Shown: piece after piece, positions 45,678 to 55,138 of the stretch
Position numbering within the stretch: position 1 is the first letter of the stretch
How the letters are laid out: each line of letters starts with the position of its first letter
Source of the DNA: an uncultured Draconibacterium sp.
GTDB lineage: Bacteria > Bacteroidota > Bacteroidia > Bacteroidales > Prolixibacteraceae
NCBI RefSeq assembly: GCF_913063105.1
Contig: NZ_CAJXYQ010000008.1
Coordinates: forward strand, 1 to 64,000
Length of the DNA: 64,000 bases
Direction of reading: 5' to 3'
Program-made: the position numbers and the translations under genes
The notes under the pieces: generated by a model
Seen by the model: only the letters and a program-made list of their open reading frames with translations
Told to the model about the DNA's origin: nothing
Databases searched by the model: none

Positions 45678-45708
45678 TTGCTTATGGTGTGTCAAATTTC
45701 ATCTTTTG
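45678..45708 (+). promoter_or_regulatory. Possible susC 2 promoter
   Basis: TTG at 45678-45680 and ATCTTTTG at 45701-45708, 20 bases apart. The -7 box differs from TAnnTTTG in its first two bases, which may mean activator dependence. It lies 60 bases before the susC 2 ATG. Confidence 0.35.
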
Positions 45709-45767
45709 TACCGTTCGGGAAAATCTCAGTATTCAATAAACCATTTTACAAACAAAACTAATTTTTT

Positions 45768-48764
45768 ATGAAACGACTATTAGGAATTACCCTGGCAGTT
45801 GCCTTTATGCTATGTTTAGGCAATTTGGTTTGGGCTCAAAAACGAACCGTTACAGGTTCGGTAAACGATCAGGATGGCATAAGCCTGCCTGGTGTTACAG
45901 TAATTGAGAAAGGTACCACAAATGGTACTGTTACTGATGTTGATGGTAACTTTTCGATTTCTGTTTCTGCTGATGCAGAAGCCTTGCAATTTTCTTTTGT
46001 AGGTATGAAGCTTCAGGAGGTTGTTCTTGGAACTGCAAGTACATATAATGTTACAATGGAACAAGATGCCATTGGTATCGAAGAAGTTGTTGCAATAGGT
46101 TACGGTTCGATGAAGAAGAGTGACCTAACGGGGGCAGTCGCATCGGTGGCATCCGAAGACATTATCCGTGTTACTCCAACGCAAGCTGCCAAAGCTATTC
46201 AAGGTCAGGTGGCAGGGGTTACCGTTAAAAAATCGAGCGGAAGACCTGGAGCCGGATACGATTTAAATATCAGGGGACTTAACTCAATCAACTACGACAA
46301 CTCTCCGTTGGTGGTTATCGATGGTGTTATGGGAGGCGATATTAATGTGTTGAACCCTTCCGATATTGAAACAATGGATGTTTTGAAAGATGCTTCGGCT
46401 ACTGCAATTTACGGATCGCGTGGTGCAAATGGAGTAATTATTATTACTACCAAAAGAGGTTCGAAAGGCGAGCCACAAGTTACGTATAACGGTTACGCCG
46501 GAGTAAAAGTACCTGCACATTTACCCGACATGATGAATGCTCAGGAATTTTATGAGATGGCAGCAATCGACAAAGTGTTAAACGGAGGTACTTCAAGGTC
46601 TTTTAGTTCAACCGAGATTGATAACTACGAATCGGGAAGAAGTGTGGATTGGATTGACGAGGTGACCGACCCAAGTTTACAAACCAATCATTCAGTTTCG
46701 GTAGCCGGTGGTGGCGATAATACCAATTACCATTTTTCAACCGGTTATTTAAAAGAAGGTGGTAGTTTGAAGAATACTAAATACGAGCGTTACAATATTA
46801 AAGGTAGTTTAGACAGTGAACTGAATGATGTTGTAAAAGTTGGATTTAATGCAAATTACAGCTTTGGTAAACAGAATCTTGGATCGAATGAAGCCATTCG
46901 AAGTGCTTTTAGGGCGCGTCCTACAGGTGTTATTATGTACGACGATATTCTTAACCCTGATGAAAATCAGGATACTGACTGGAATGGTTATGCTGCCTGG
47001 ATGGGAATTAACGATAAACAGGTTTTAAATCCACTTATCGAAATGGATCCGGAGAACTTTCAGGATGAAACCCGTTCAAATACTTTCTTTGGAAATGCGT
47101 ATATCGAGCTTACTCCCTTAAAAGGTCTGTCAATACGTTCGCAATTGTCAGCCAATGTTTACAACGAAAGATTTGGACAGTATAGAGGAACATATACAAA
47201 ATCGCAAAAAACTACCAGAGCCCCAAGAGCTTATTATAATACCAAGCAAATTTCTAACTATACTTTAGATAATATTGTTACCTACAAAACATCAGCAGGA
47301 GAGCATGACTTTACTTTAACAGGTGTGCAAAGTGCTTTCCAAACGCGTACCGAATCTATGGAAAGTCAGGTTGATGATCTTCCATATAATTCACTTTGGT
47401 ACGCAATTGGTACTGGCGAAACGATTTCAAAATTAACAACTAATCTGACCGAACGATCATTGCTTTCGTTTATGGGGCGCATTATTTATGGTTTTAAAGA
47501 TAAATACCTTGTAACCTTAACCAATCGTTGGGATGGTGCATCGCAATTAAGTGATGGAAATAAATGGGACTTTTTCCCATCAGCAGCCGTTGCATGGCGA
47601 GTTAGCGACGAACCTTTTATGGAGAGTGTGGAAAATATTTCATCGTTAAAAATGAGAGTAAGTTATGGTTTAGTTGGCAACAGTGCTGTTAGTGCATACA
47701 GTACGCAGGCTAGTTTAACAAATACCGCTTACGATTTTGATGGTACTGCTGCCTATGGTTTTGCCCCAGCAAATTTGGCCGACAAATCGTTAAAATGGGA
47801 AAAGAGTAAGGAAATAAACCTGGGTATTGATTTGGGGTTAATGGATAACCGAATTACAACTTCAATAGAATTGTACAAAAGGAATACAGTTGATTTAATT
47901 TACGATGAACAAATTCCTAATTCAACTGGATTTAGCGAGGTTACCACAAACATTGGCGAGGTACAAAATAAGGGCATCGAAATAATGTTGAATACGGTTA
48001 ATATTAAAACCGATAGATTTTCGTGGACAACCAATTTGACCTTTTCTACGAATAAAAACGAGGTTGTTTCAATTGGTAGCGATGGAATTTTACAAGACAT
48101 TAGCACCGGCTTATTTGTGGGAGAAGCATTAGACGTACATTATGGGTATGAATTTGATGGAATTTGGCAATTGGACGAAGCTGACGCTGCAGCCGTTTAT
48201 GGTCAGGTACCAGGTGCCGTTCGCGTTGTAGACCAAAATAATGACGATCAAATTTCAACTGGAACTGATATTGATGACCGTATTATTTTAGGCTCGGAAC
48301 AAGCAAAATGGATTGGTGGTATGACCAATAAGTTCACTTTTGATAATTTCGACTTATCCTTTTTAGTTTATACCAGTCAGGGAGCAATGTATCGTAACTC
48401 AATGCTTTCGGGAACAATGGGAGATGTTAACGGTACACGATACAACGTACTTAACCTCAATTACTGGACAATCAATAATCCATCGAACGAGTATTATGGT
48501 CCTGGGGTATCAAATCCTTACCGTTCAGCAATTCAGTATCAAGATGCTAGCTTTATTCGTATTTCAGATATTACTTTGGGGTACACGCTACCAAAAACAT
48601 TGCTCGATCGTTGGCACATGAGCCATGTACGACTTTATGCGCAGGTAACTAATCCTTTTGTATTTCACGATTTTGACGGAACCGATCCTGAATACAACAC
48701 CAGCTTATATAACGATGATGTATCGTCAGCAACTTATCTGTTTGGTGTAAAGGTTACTTTCTAA
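45768..48764 (+). CDS. SusC-like TonB-dependent outer-membrane transporter 2
   Basis: 998 residues. Signal peptide ending NLVWAQ, CarboxypepD_reg-like domain about 26-100, EEVVAIGYGSMKK at about 105, plug with LKDASATAIYGSRGANGVIIITTK, C-terminal barrel ending TYLFGVKVTF. Works with SusD 2, which starts 28 bases after its stop. Its position after HTCS 2 and before GH115/GH92/GH29-type enzymes suggests an oligosaccharide with uronate, mannose or fucose, as inference. Confidence 0.95.
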   Translation: MKRLLGITLAVAFMLCLGNLVWAQKRTVTGSVNDQDGISLPGVTVIEKGTTNGTVTDVDGNFSISVSADAEALQFSFVGMKLQEVVLGTASTYNVTMEQDAIGIEEVVAIGYGSMKKSDLTGAVASVASEDIIRVTPTQAAKAIQGQVAGVTVKKSSGRPGAGYDLNIRGLNSINYDNSPLVVIDGVMGGDINVLNPSDIETMDVLKDASATAIYGSRGANGVIIITTKRGSKGEPQVTYNGYAGVKVPAHLPDMMNAQEFYEMAAIDKVLNGGTSRSFSSTEIDNYESGRSVDWIDEVTDPSLQTNHSVSVAGGGDNTNYHFSTGYLKEGGSLKNTKYERYNIKGSLDSELNDVVKVGFNANYSFGKQNLGSNEAIRSAFRARPTGVIMYDDILNPDENQDTDWNGYAAWMGINDKQVLNPLIEMDPENFQDETRSNTFFGNAYIELTPLKGLSIRSQLSANVYNERFGQYRGTYTKSQKTTRAPRAYYNTKQISNYTLDNIVTYKTSAGEHDFTLTGVQSAFQTRTESMESQVDDLPYNSLWYAIGTGETISKLTTNLTERSLLSFMGRIIYGFKDKYLVTLTNRWDGASQLSDGNKWDFFPSAAVAWRVSDEPFMESVENISSLKMRVSYGLVGNSAVSAYSTQASLTNTAYDFDGTAAYGFAPANLADKSLKWEKSKEINLGIDLGLMDNRITTSIELYKRNTVDLIYDEQIPNSTGFSEVTTNIGEVQNKGIEIMLNTVNIKTDRFSWTTNLTFSTNKNEVVSIGSDGILQDISTGLFVGEALDVHYGYEFDGIWQLDEADAAAVYGQVPGAVRVVDQNNDDQISTGTDIDDRIILGSEQAKWIGGMTNKFTFDNFDLSFLVYTSQGAMYRNSMLSGTMGDVNGTRYNVLNLNYWTINNPSNEYYGPGVSNPYRSAIQYQDASFIRISDITLGYTLPKTLLDRWHMSHVRLYAQVTNPFVFHDFDGTDPEYNTSLYNDDVSSATYLFGVKVTF

Positions 48765-48792
48765 TCTAGCTATAAACAATAAAATAATAACA

Positions 48793-50604
48793 ATGAAAAA
48801 ATATAATATAAGGTATTTTGCAATGATTGTACTTATGCTATTGGCAAGTACAAGTTGTGACGATTATCTGGAAGAAAATTCAATCTCATCTCAAACAACT
48901 GAAAGTTATTATATGGATGAAAATGGATTTGAAGATTTGGTAAAATCTACATATTCTTTATTGAGAAATATTCACCAACAACGCGACTTGGTATTTCTTG
49001 GCACAGATGTATTTACCAGTAAAGGCTGGAATGAAGCAGGTAGTGGTGCCGCAGGCGGTGTTTTAAATGTGTACGATATTCGTTTTACAGCATCAAATAG
49101 TGCGGTGTCGACCTTGTGGAATTTATTGTACAAAGAAATTGGAAGAACCAATACGGCAATTTCACGTCAAGGAGACATTGTTGGCATGGATGAAGATTTA
49201 TTGGCAATCCGCGTTGGTGAAGCTAAATTTTTACGTGCTTTCTGTTATTTCTATTTGGTGCAGCAATTTGGCGATATTCCAATGCCTTTGGTAGAAACAA
49301 CAACAGCTACACGCGAAGTAACTAAGTTTACGGCTACTGAAGTTTATACACAAATAATAAAAGATTTAAGCGAAGCCGAATCAGTTTTGCCAACAAGCGA
49401 CAATACAGAGTACGGACGTGCTACAAAAGGTGCGGCTCAATTTCTGTTAGCTCGTGTGTATTTAACTCGCGGATGGAATTATGACAATTCGTTGGGTGGT
49501 TCTGCAGCCGATTTCGACAAAGCAGTGGAATATGCTGATAAAGTAATTAGTGCTTATCCTTTAGAGCCAGAATACAAAAATCTGTTTCCATTGCACGCTG
49601 AAAATCCTTTGGAAGAAACATTCCCCGATCAGGTGGATAAAAATGATGAGATTGTATTTGCGGTTCAATACAGCGATGATGTACTTTCGTATGATGGAGG
49701 AAATGATTATCACTCAATATTTGGTGGAAGCGCCGAAGATATTCCGGGGTCGTTAGGAAGAACAAGTGATTATAACCGTCATGCTGTTGGTAATTATATC
49801 ACAACTCCTGCCATGTATCGTTTATTCGATCCGGAATTGGATAATAGATATAAACATAATTTTGTTGAGGCTATGTATGCTTTATCAGATGTTAACGGAT
49901 TTGTTCCAAATTTAGACGATCCAAATACTACAATCGATATTGCTAAAGGAGATACAGTACTTTATTTCCCTCCATGGAATAATCCTGCCAGTGATTCGGA
50001 AAAAGGTATGGATGTTGGTGGCTCAAAACCTTATGGGGTTCTTAACGTTGATGAAATTGGAATTACCGAGGGAACTCCTTTCCACCGAGAAAATTACAAA
50101 ACACCATTGATGTGGAAATTCTGGCAACCAGGAATTGAATATGATGATGCAATGGGAACTTTAGATTACGTTCTTTTCCGCTCGGCTGAGACTTATTTAA
50201 TTGCGGCAGAAGCTATGGTTAAAGGAGCATCGAATGGTAACCTGGGCGATGCCGATGTATATTATAATAAAGTTGTAGACCGCGCGCTTGGAACAAATGC
50301 TGGTGCAGAGCCCAAATGTGCTGCAGCCCCAGCTGACTTGAATTCTTTAGATGCAGTTTCGTACCGAGCAAAGGGAAACCTCGACATTGATATGATTTTA
50401 GATGAAAGAGCTCGCGAATTGATGGGGGAGTATTGCCGCTGGTTCGATTTAAAAAGAACAAGCAAATTAATTGAACGTACTAGTTTAATGAATCCATGGA
50501 CAGCTGCAATTGGTCAAATGCAAGAATTTCACAACCTGCGTCCAATTCCGCAAACTGAAATTGACCGTTCGATTCCTTCTATTTCTCAAAACGATGGATA
50601 TTAG
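48793..50604 (+). CDS. SusD-like surface glycan-binding lipoprotein 2
   Basis: 603 residues. Lipoprotein signal ending ASTSC, followed by acidic DDYLEEN, favouring surface export. SusD features: AKFLRAFCYFYLVQQFGDIPMPL, LFRSAETYLIAAEAMVKGA, LDERARELMGEYCRWFDLKRT and the end IPQTEIDRS...NDGY. Binds the glycan at the SusC 2 porin mouth. Post-susD element and terminator follow at 50626-50678. Confidence 0.95.
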   Translation: MKKYNIRYFAMIVLMLLASTSCDDYLEENSISSQTTESYYMDENGFEDLVKSTYSLLRNIHQQRDLVFLGTDVFTSKGWNEAGSGAAGGVLNVYDIRFTASNSAVSTLWNLLYKEIGRTNTAISRQGDIVGMDEDLLAIRVGEAKFLRAFCYFYLVQQFGDIPMPLVETTTATREVTKFTATEVYTQIIKDLSEAESVLPTSDNTEYGRATKGAAQFLLARVYLTRGWNYDNSLGGSAADFDKAVEYADKVISAYPLEPEYKNLFPLHAENPLEETFPDQVDKNDEIVFAVQYSDDVLSYDGGNDYHSIFGGSAEDIPGSLGRTSDYNRHAVGNYITTPAMYRLFDPELDNRYKHNFVEAMYALSDVNGFVPNLDDPNTTIDIAKGDTVLYFPPWNNPASDSEKGMDVGGSKPYGVLNVDEIGITEGTPFHRENYKTPLMWKFWQPGIEYDDAMGTLDYVLFRSAETYLIAAEAMVKGASNGNLGDADVYYNKVVDRALGTNAGAEPKCAAAPADLNSLDAVSYRAKGNLDIDMILDERARELMGEYCRWFDLKRTSKLIERTSLMNPWTAAIGQMQEFHNLRPIPQTEIDRSIPSISQNDGY

Positions 50605-50625
50605 ATAATAAGAATAAGATTTTTG

Positions 50626-50642
50626 ATAGGTTTAGTTTAGTT
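50626..50642 (+). repeat. Post-susD element ATAGGTTTAGTTTAGTT (copy 2)
   Basis: Identical over 17 bases to 63290-63306 after susD 3 and sharing TAGTTTAGTT with 14781-14790 after susD 1. It begins 22 bases after the susD 2 stop and ends 4 bases before the terminator hairpin. Confidence 0.5.
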
Positions 50643-50646
50643 AAAT

Positions 50647-50678
50647 AACCCGGGTATATGCATGCATATACCCGGGTT
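50647..50678 (+). terminator. Palindromic terminator after susD 2
   Basis: A perfect 32-nt palindrome starting AACCCGGGTATATGCA, giving a stem of about 14 pairs with a 4-base loop, followed by TAAACTGCTTTTGCTTTTT. Lies between susD 2 and the GH115-like gene. Confidence 0.65.
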
Positions 50679-50750
50679 TAAACTGCTTTTGCTTTTTCAT
50701 TCTTATTATGCCTCATTATTAACCTGTTCCCTTTCTTTTAATTACGTACT

Positions 50751-52793
50751 ATGAAGACGGCGAAAAATATTATAAGCTTAGTGTTCTTGTTTACAGCCTT
50801 GTTTGCAATGCAGGCCTGCAATTCAAATAAAAACATTTACATTTTTGCAGGCGACAATGCTTCACAAGCAGAGCTATTAACAATTCAGCATCTTAAAAGC
50901 GATTTAAATAAAGTCATCGGGAAAAATATTACCGTATTAAATGCAGGTAGCCAACTTCCCGAAAAAGGATTGTTTTTTATAGTCGGCACACAAAATTCAA
51001 ACGAAATAATTGCTGATTTATCTTCGAATAAAACTATTGTATTGTCCGATGGTTTTCCGGGAGAAAGAGGTGGTATTTGGGCAAAAATCAAATTGGATAA
51101 AAATCAGGATGCAATTGTGCTGGCCGGAGGCGATGTGCAGGGAACACAATATGCTGTTTATGAATATTGCAAAGAAATTTTAAATGTCGATCCGCTGGCC
51201 TACTGGAATGGCAATGCCCCAAAAGAAAATCTTAAAACAGAGCTCCTGAATTTCCAAAATAAAATAATTCCTCCACCCGAAATTCCCATCCTTTGTTACT
51301 TTGAAAACGATGTGGACGAATTGGCCAATATAAAAGAACCCAAATTAGAATACGACTGGAAGAATTATACGGAGATGATTAACTCCCTGGTTCGTATTAA
51401 ATACAATGCCATTCAACTTTTCGACATGCTGGGGCGCCCCGAGTTTTTCCTGCGCCCCTCGTATAAAAAAATACGTCCCGATTACGATGTTCGAATTTCG
51501 TATATCGATAGTATGATTAATTATGCGCACGATATGGGGATGATGGTGCAAATTGATATGGCACTGGGCTACAAAATAAAACCTATGGACCAGGACAAAG
51601 CTGACTGTTGGGAAAAAAACAAACAAGACTGGATAGATACCTGGAAATATTACCTGGAAGAAACGCCCCTGTCAAAAACCGATATTTTTATTCTTCGTCC
51701 GCGCAATCAGGTGTGGGACTGGGAATACAAAAGTTCGTGTGGCGAAGATAAAATTGATGTGTTTAACGAAGTATATGCTGAGCTGGGCGATTTAATTGAT
51801 AAATATAAACCCGGGGCAAAAAAAGTATTGATTTGTTACCACGATGGCATGGAAATGTTTAACGCCGATTTTAATCCGCCCAAAGACTGGATTATTGCCT
51901 GGAGTGACGACGGAAATGTCGATTTTGAGTTTTTACCGGAAAGTACAAAAGGTTACGATTTTGGAACCTATATGCATGCCGGCTTTTGGTTAAACCATAC
52001 CATTCATAATCCATATCCCGAAAAGATTGATTCGGTAATGAAACAGATGGTAAATGATTATGGTGCCAATAAATATTGCCTGGTAAATGGCCAGCAATTC
52101 CGGCCATTTTTATTGAACCTGGAGGCATTTTCGAAAGTTGCCGACAATGTAAATGCATTTAATGGCGAACAGTTTTATATAGACTGGGCCACAAAATATT
52201 TTGGAGAAGAAGCTGGTACATGTGCCATTGAATCCATGAAAAAACTACACGAAGCTCAATACAATCGTTCGGGTTATGTACTTCATTTGTGGGAAATTCG
52301 CGAAGCTATAGCCTATTTGTCCGATGGTCCAATAGTACGCCCCGGAAAAACCACTATTCCGGTTGAGTATTACATGGTTGAAAGCGACTACGAACAGCGC
52401 GATGATCGGATTTCAATTCTGAAAAAATCGTTGGCTGCGGCAGAAGAAGGTATGGAGATACTGGGTGTCGACAACATATTCTACCACGATTATATTCTTT
52501 TGCCGGTACAAATTTATGTCGATTTATTAGCTTTCGAAGGGCAGTTGCATCAAATGACAAAAGCCAAAAAGCAGTTCGAAGAAACCGGCAATCCTGATTT
52601 CCTGAAACAAGCAATTGAACGAGTTGGCCCTGCACGTACAGCCTTAACTACAGTTTACGAACGTTCTGTTAATGGCGATAAAAATCCGACATGGAAAGGA
52701 TGGTACGATCCTAAAAATCGTCGTCCTAACAATGGTTTTCCTACCTTTGAAATGTTGGATACAATTGAAGAGAATTTGAAAAGTAAACTTTAG
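50751..52793 (+). CDS. GH115-like glycoside hydrolase (alpha-glucuronidase family), lipoprotein
   Basis: 680 residues. Lipoprotein signal ending AMQACNS. An N-terminal GH67/GH115-type domain (about 28-165) ends with AIVLAGGDVQGTQYAVYEYCKEILNVDPLAYW. A TIM-barrel-like domain follows with YNAIQLFDMLGRPEF, ILRPRNQVWDWEY and WIIAWSDDGNVDFEF, and then a helical part. GH115 enzymes release glucuronic acid from xylan-type chains. This protein is shorter than usual GH115 proteins (often above 800 residues), lacking the C-terminal beta domain, and is divergent, so activity on glucuronate is inferred. First enzyme after the susD 2 terminator. Confidence 0.55.
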   Translation: MKTAKNIISLVFLFTALFAMQACNSNKNIYIFAGDNASQAELLTIQHLKSDLNKVIGKNITVLNAGSQLPEKGLFFIVGTQNSNEIIADLSSNKTIVLSDGFPGERGGIWAKIKLDKNQDAIVLAGGDVQGTQYAVYEYCKEILNVDPLAYWNGNAPKENLKTELLNFQNKIIPPPEIPILCYFENDVDELANIKEPKLEYDWKNYTEMINSLVRIKYNAIQLFDMLGRPEFFLRPSYKKIRPDYDVRISYIDSMINYAHDMGMMVQIDMALGYKIKPMDQDKADCWEKNKQDWIDTWKYYLEETPLSKTDIFILRPRNQVWDWEYKSSCGEDKIDVFNEVYAELGDLIDKYKPGAKKVLICYHDGMEMFNADFNPPKDWIIAWSDDGNVDFEFLPESTKGYDFGTYMHAGFWLNHTIHNPYPEKIDSVMKQMVNDYGANKYCLVNGQQFRPFLLNLEAFSKVADNVNAFNGEQFYIDWATKYFGEEAGTCAIESMKKLHEAQYNRSGYVLHLWEIREAIAYLSDGPIVRPGKTTIPVEYYMVESDYEQRDDRISILKKSLAAAEEGMEILGVDNIFYHDYILLPVQIYVDLLAFEGQLHQMTKAKKQFEETGNPDFLKQAIERVGPARTALTTVYERSVNGDKNPTWKGWYDPKNRRPNNGFPTFEMLDTIEENLKSKL

Positions 52794-52803
52794 TACAAAA
52801 AAT

Positions 52804-55116
52804 ATGAGAACAGGTAAAAATCTCCAAACAAAAGTTTTTGGATTAATTGCAATTTTATTTTTTTTCGCGGCCTGCGAAAAGAGTACAGAAAAAGAACCTG
52901 TAGAAAAGAACCTGGTAGATCTGGTGTATCCGCATTTAGATTCTGAGAACTCGCGCTGGTTCTTTTTTTCTTCAGCATGTCGTCCGTTTGGTATGGTAAA
53001 CCTTAGTCCCGATACCCAAATTGGGGGCGCGTGGGGGAGTGGTTACCGTTATCTTACCGATACGGTTAAAGGTTTTAGTCATATTCACGCCTGGCAACTT
53101 TCTGGTCTGTCGGTAATGCCGGTTGCTTTAACCGAAAATAATAGCGAAACTATTTTTACCGATTTCTATTCGCATTTTAGCCACGAAACCGAAAAAGTAC
53201 AACCTGGATATCATTACCTCGAACTCGATCGTTATAAAATTACTGCCGAAATAACCAGTACAAAACGCGTTGGTTTTCATAAATATAAATTTAATGGCGA
53301 AGGAAAAGCAGCATTATTGTTGAATTTGAATACCGTACTTGGGCCGTGCACCAACGAAAACGGACAACTTTCAAAAACGGGTGATAATACTGTTGTTGGA
53401 GAAGTTACCGCTGGGGCAACAATCCGTCGTCCTAAACCTACCAAAGTATTTTTTCAGATTGAAAGCGATACCAAAATATCAAGTGTAGAAAATGATGAAG
53501 CAACGGGAAATTTTTTGGTTGTTTTTGACGAGCAGGCCGACGAGGTTTTATTGAAAGCTGGAATTTCATACACTTCAATCGGGAATGCCGGGAAAAATAT
53601 AAGTGCTGAATTACCTGGATGGGACTTTGATCAGATTGTCAGCGATTCGCAGGACGAATGGAATGCCCTGTTAAATCGTATTCAAATTGAAGGCGGAACA
53701 GAACAACAGCAACGACGTTTTTACACCGATCTTTGGCACGGATTACAAGGTCGCCGTACTATTAGCGATGCAAGCGGAGCTTACCCGGATTATACCGGTG
53801 AAGAATTTCGTGTTGGCCAGTTACCGTTAGATGAAAATGGAAATCCAAAATTTAACCATTACAATTCCGATGCATTCTGGGGGGCGCAATGGACAATTAA
53901 TACACTTTGGGGGCTGGTTTATCCTGAAATTATGGACGAGTTTGTTCAGTCGATGATGGTGTATTACGCAGATGGCGGATTGGTTCCACGTGGCCCGTCA
54001 GGTGGAAATTATACTTATGTAATGACAGGTTCATCAGCCACTCCGTTTATAGTTAGTGCTATTCAGAAAGGCATTGTAACCGAGAATCTGGAAGAAATTT
54101 ATCTGGCCTTGAAAAAGAATCATATGCCCGGTGGAATTATGGAAAAAGCGGGATATGAGCACAAAACCAACCTGGGTGGTGGACTGAAATACTACATTGA
54201 AAAAGGATATGTTCCACATCCGATCCCCGAAGGTAAGTTTGGCTTTCACCAGGATGGAGCCAGCCTTACCATGGAATATGCTTACCAGGACTGGACATTG
54301 GCGCAGTTGGCAAAAAAGCTGGGGTACACCGAAGATTACAAGTACTTTATGGCGCGTTCAAAAAATTACAAAAATGTGTATGATAGCGAAAGCACTTGGA
54401 TGCGCCCGAAAGATGTTAATGGAAATTGGCGGGAAAATTTTGATCCCTATGAATACGAAAATGGATTTAACGAATCAAACGGGGCACAATCAACCTGGTT
54501 TGTGCCACACGATATTACCGGCCTGGCCCAATTAATGGGAGGTAAAGAAAAAGCGGTGGAAAAATTGAATTCGCAATTTGAAACAGCAGAAAAACTGGGT
54601 TTTACCTCGGGTGGAGCGCACGATCAGGAGCAACATCCTGAATATCGTCGTATTCCTGTGAACTATGGTAACCAGCCTTCAATTCAAACCGGACATGTAT
54701 TTAATTTGCTCGATCGCCACGATTTATCGCAATACTGGATTCGAAAAGTGGTAGATAAAGCCTTTAGCGGACTCTCTCCTGCAGCAGGTTTTAATGGCGA
54801 CGAAGACCAGGGATTAATGGGAAGTCTATCGGTGTTGTTAAAAATTGGTTTATTTCAAATGAATGGCGGCACCGATGAAAACCCGGAATACCAGCTTGGC
54901 AGTCCAATCTTTGATAAAATTACTATTCAGCTGAATCCTGATTATTATACAGGAAAAACATTTACCATTACTGCAAAAAACAATGCTGCTGCCAATGTTT
55001 TCGTGGATAAGGTTTTATTAAACAACAAGGCGGTTGAGAATTTCAACATCAGCCACCGTGAAATTACTGGCGGGGGTAGTTTGGTGTTGGAAATGACTTC
55101 AGAAAGCACAAAATAA
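52804..55116 (+). CDS. GH92-like alpha-mannosidase, lipoprotein
   Basis: 770 residues. Lipoprotein signal ending FFAACEK. GH92 layout: N-terminal beta-sandwich (VYPHLDSENSRWFFFSSACRPFGMVNLSPDT), then an (alpha/alpha)6 barrel with FWGAQWTINTLWGLVYPE, FNE557SNGAQSTWFVPHD where the catalytic acid is expected, and GD666EDQG in place of the usual GNDDCG. These enzymes are Ca-dependent exo-alpha-mannosidases. The altered motifs place it in a divergent branch and its sugar may differ. Starts 10 bases after the GH115-like stop and is followed 22 bases later by GH29. Confidence 0.75.
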   Translation: MRTGKNLQTKVFGLIAILFFFAACEKSTEKEPVEKNLVDLVYPHLDSENSRWFFFSSACRPFGMVNLSPDTQIGGAWGSGYRYLTDTVKGFSHIHAWQLSGLSVMPVALTENNSETIFTDFYSHFSHETEKVQPGYHYLELDRYKITAEITSTKRVGFHKYKFNGEGKAALLLNLNTVLGPCTNENGQLSKTGDNTVVGEVTAGATIRRPKPTKVFFQIESDTKISSVENDEATGNFLVVFDEQADEVLLKAGISYTSIGNAGKNISAELPGWDFDQIVSDSQDEWNALLNRIQIEGGTEQQQRRFYTDLWHGLQGRRTISDASGAYPDYTGEEFRVGQLPLDENGNPKFNHYNSDAFWGAQWTINTLWGLVYPEIMDEFVQSMMVYYADGGLVPRGPSGGNYTYVMTGSSATPFIVSAIQKGIVTENLEEIYLALKKNHMPGGIMEKAGYEHKTNLGGGLKYYIEKGYVPHPIPEGKFGFHQDGASLTMEYAYQDWTLAQLAKKLGYTEDYKYFMARSKNYKNVYDSESTWMRPKDVNGNWRENFDPYEYENGFNESNGAQSTWFVPHDITGLAQLMGGKEKAVEKLNSQFETAEKLGFTSGGAHDQEQHPEYRRIPVNYGNQPSIQTGHVFNLLDRHDLSQYWIRKVVDKAFSGLSPAAGFNGDEDQGLMGSLSVLLKIGLFQMNGGTDENPEYQLGSPIFDKITIQLNPDYYTGKTFTITAKNNAAANVFVDKVLLNNKAVENFNISHREITGGGSLVLEMTSESTK

Positions 55117-55138
55117 TTTTAAAAAGAAATTGTTAGAC

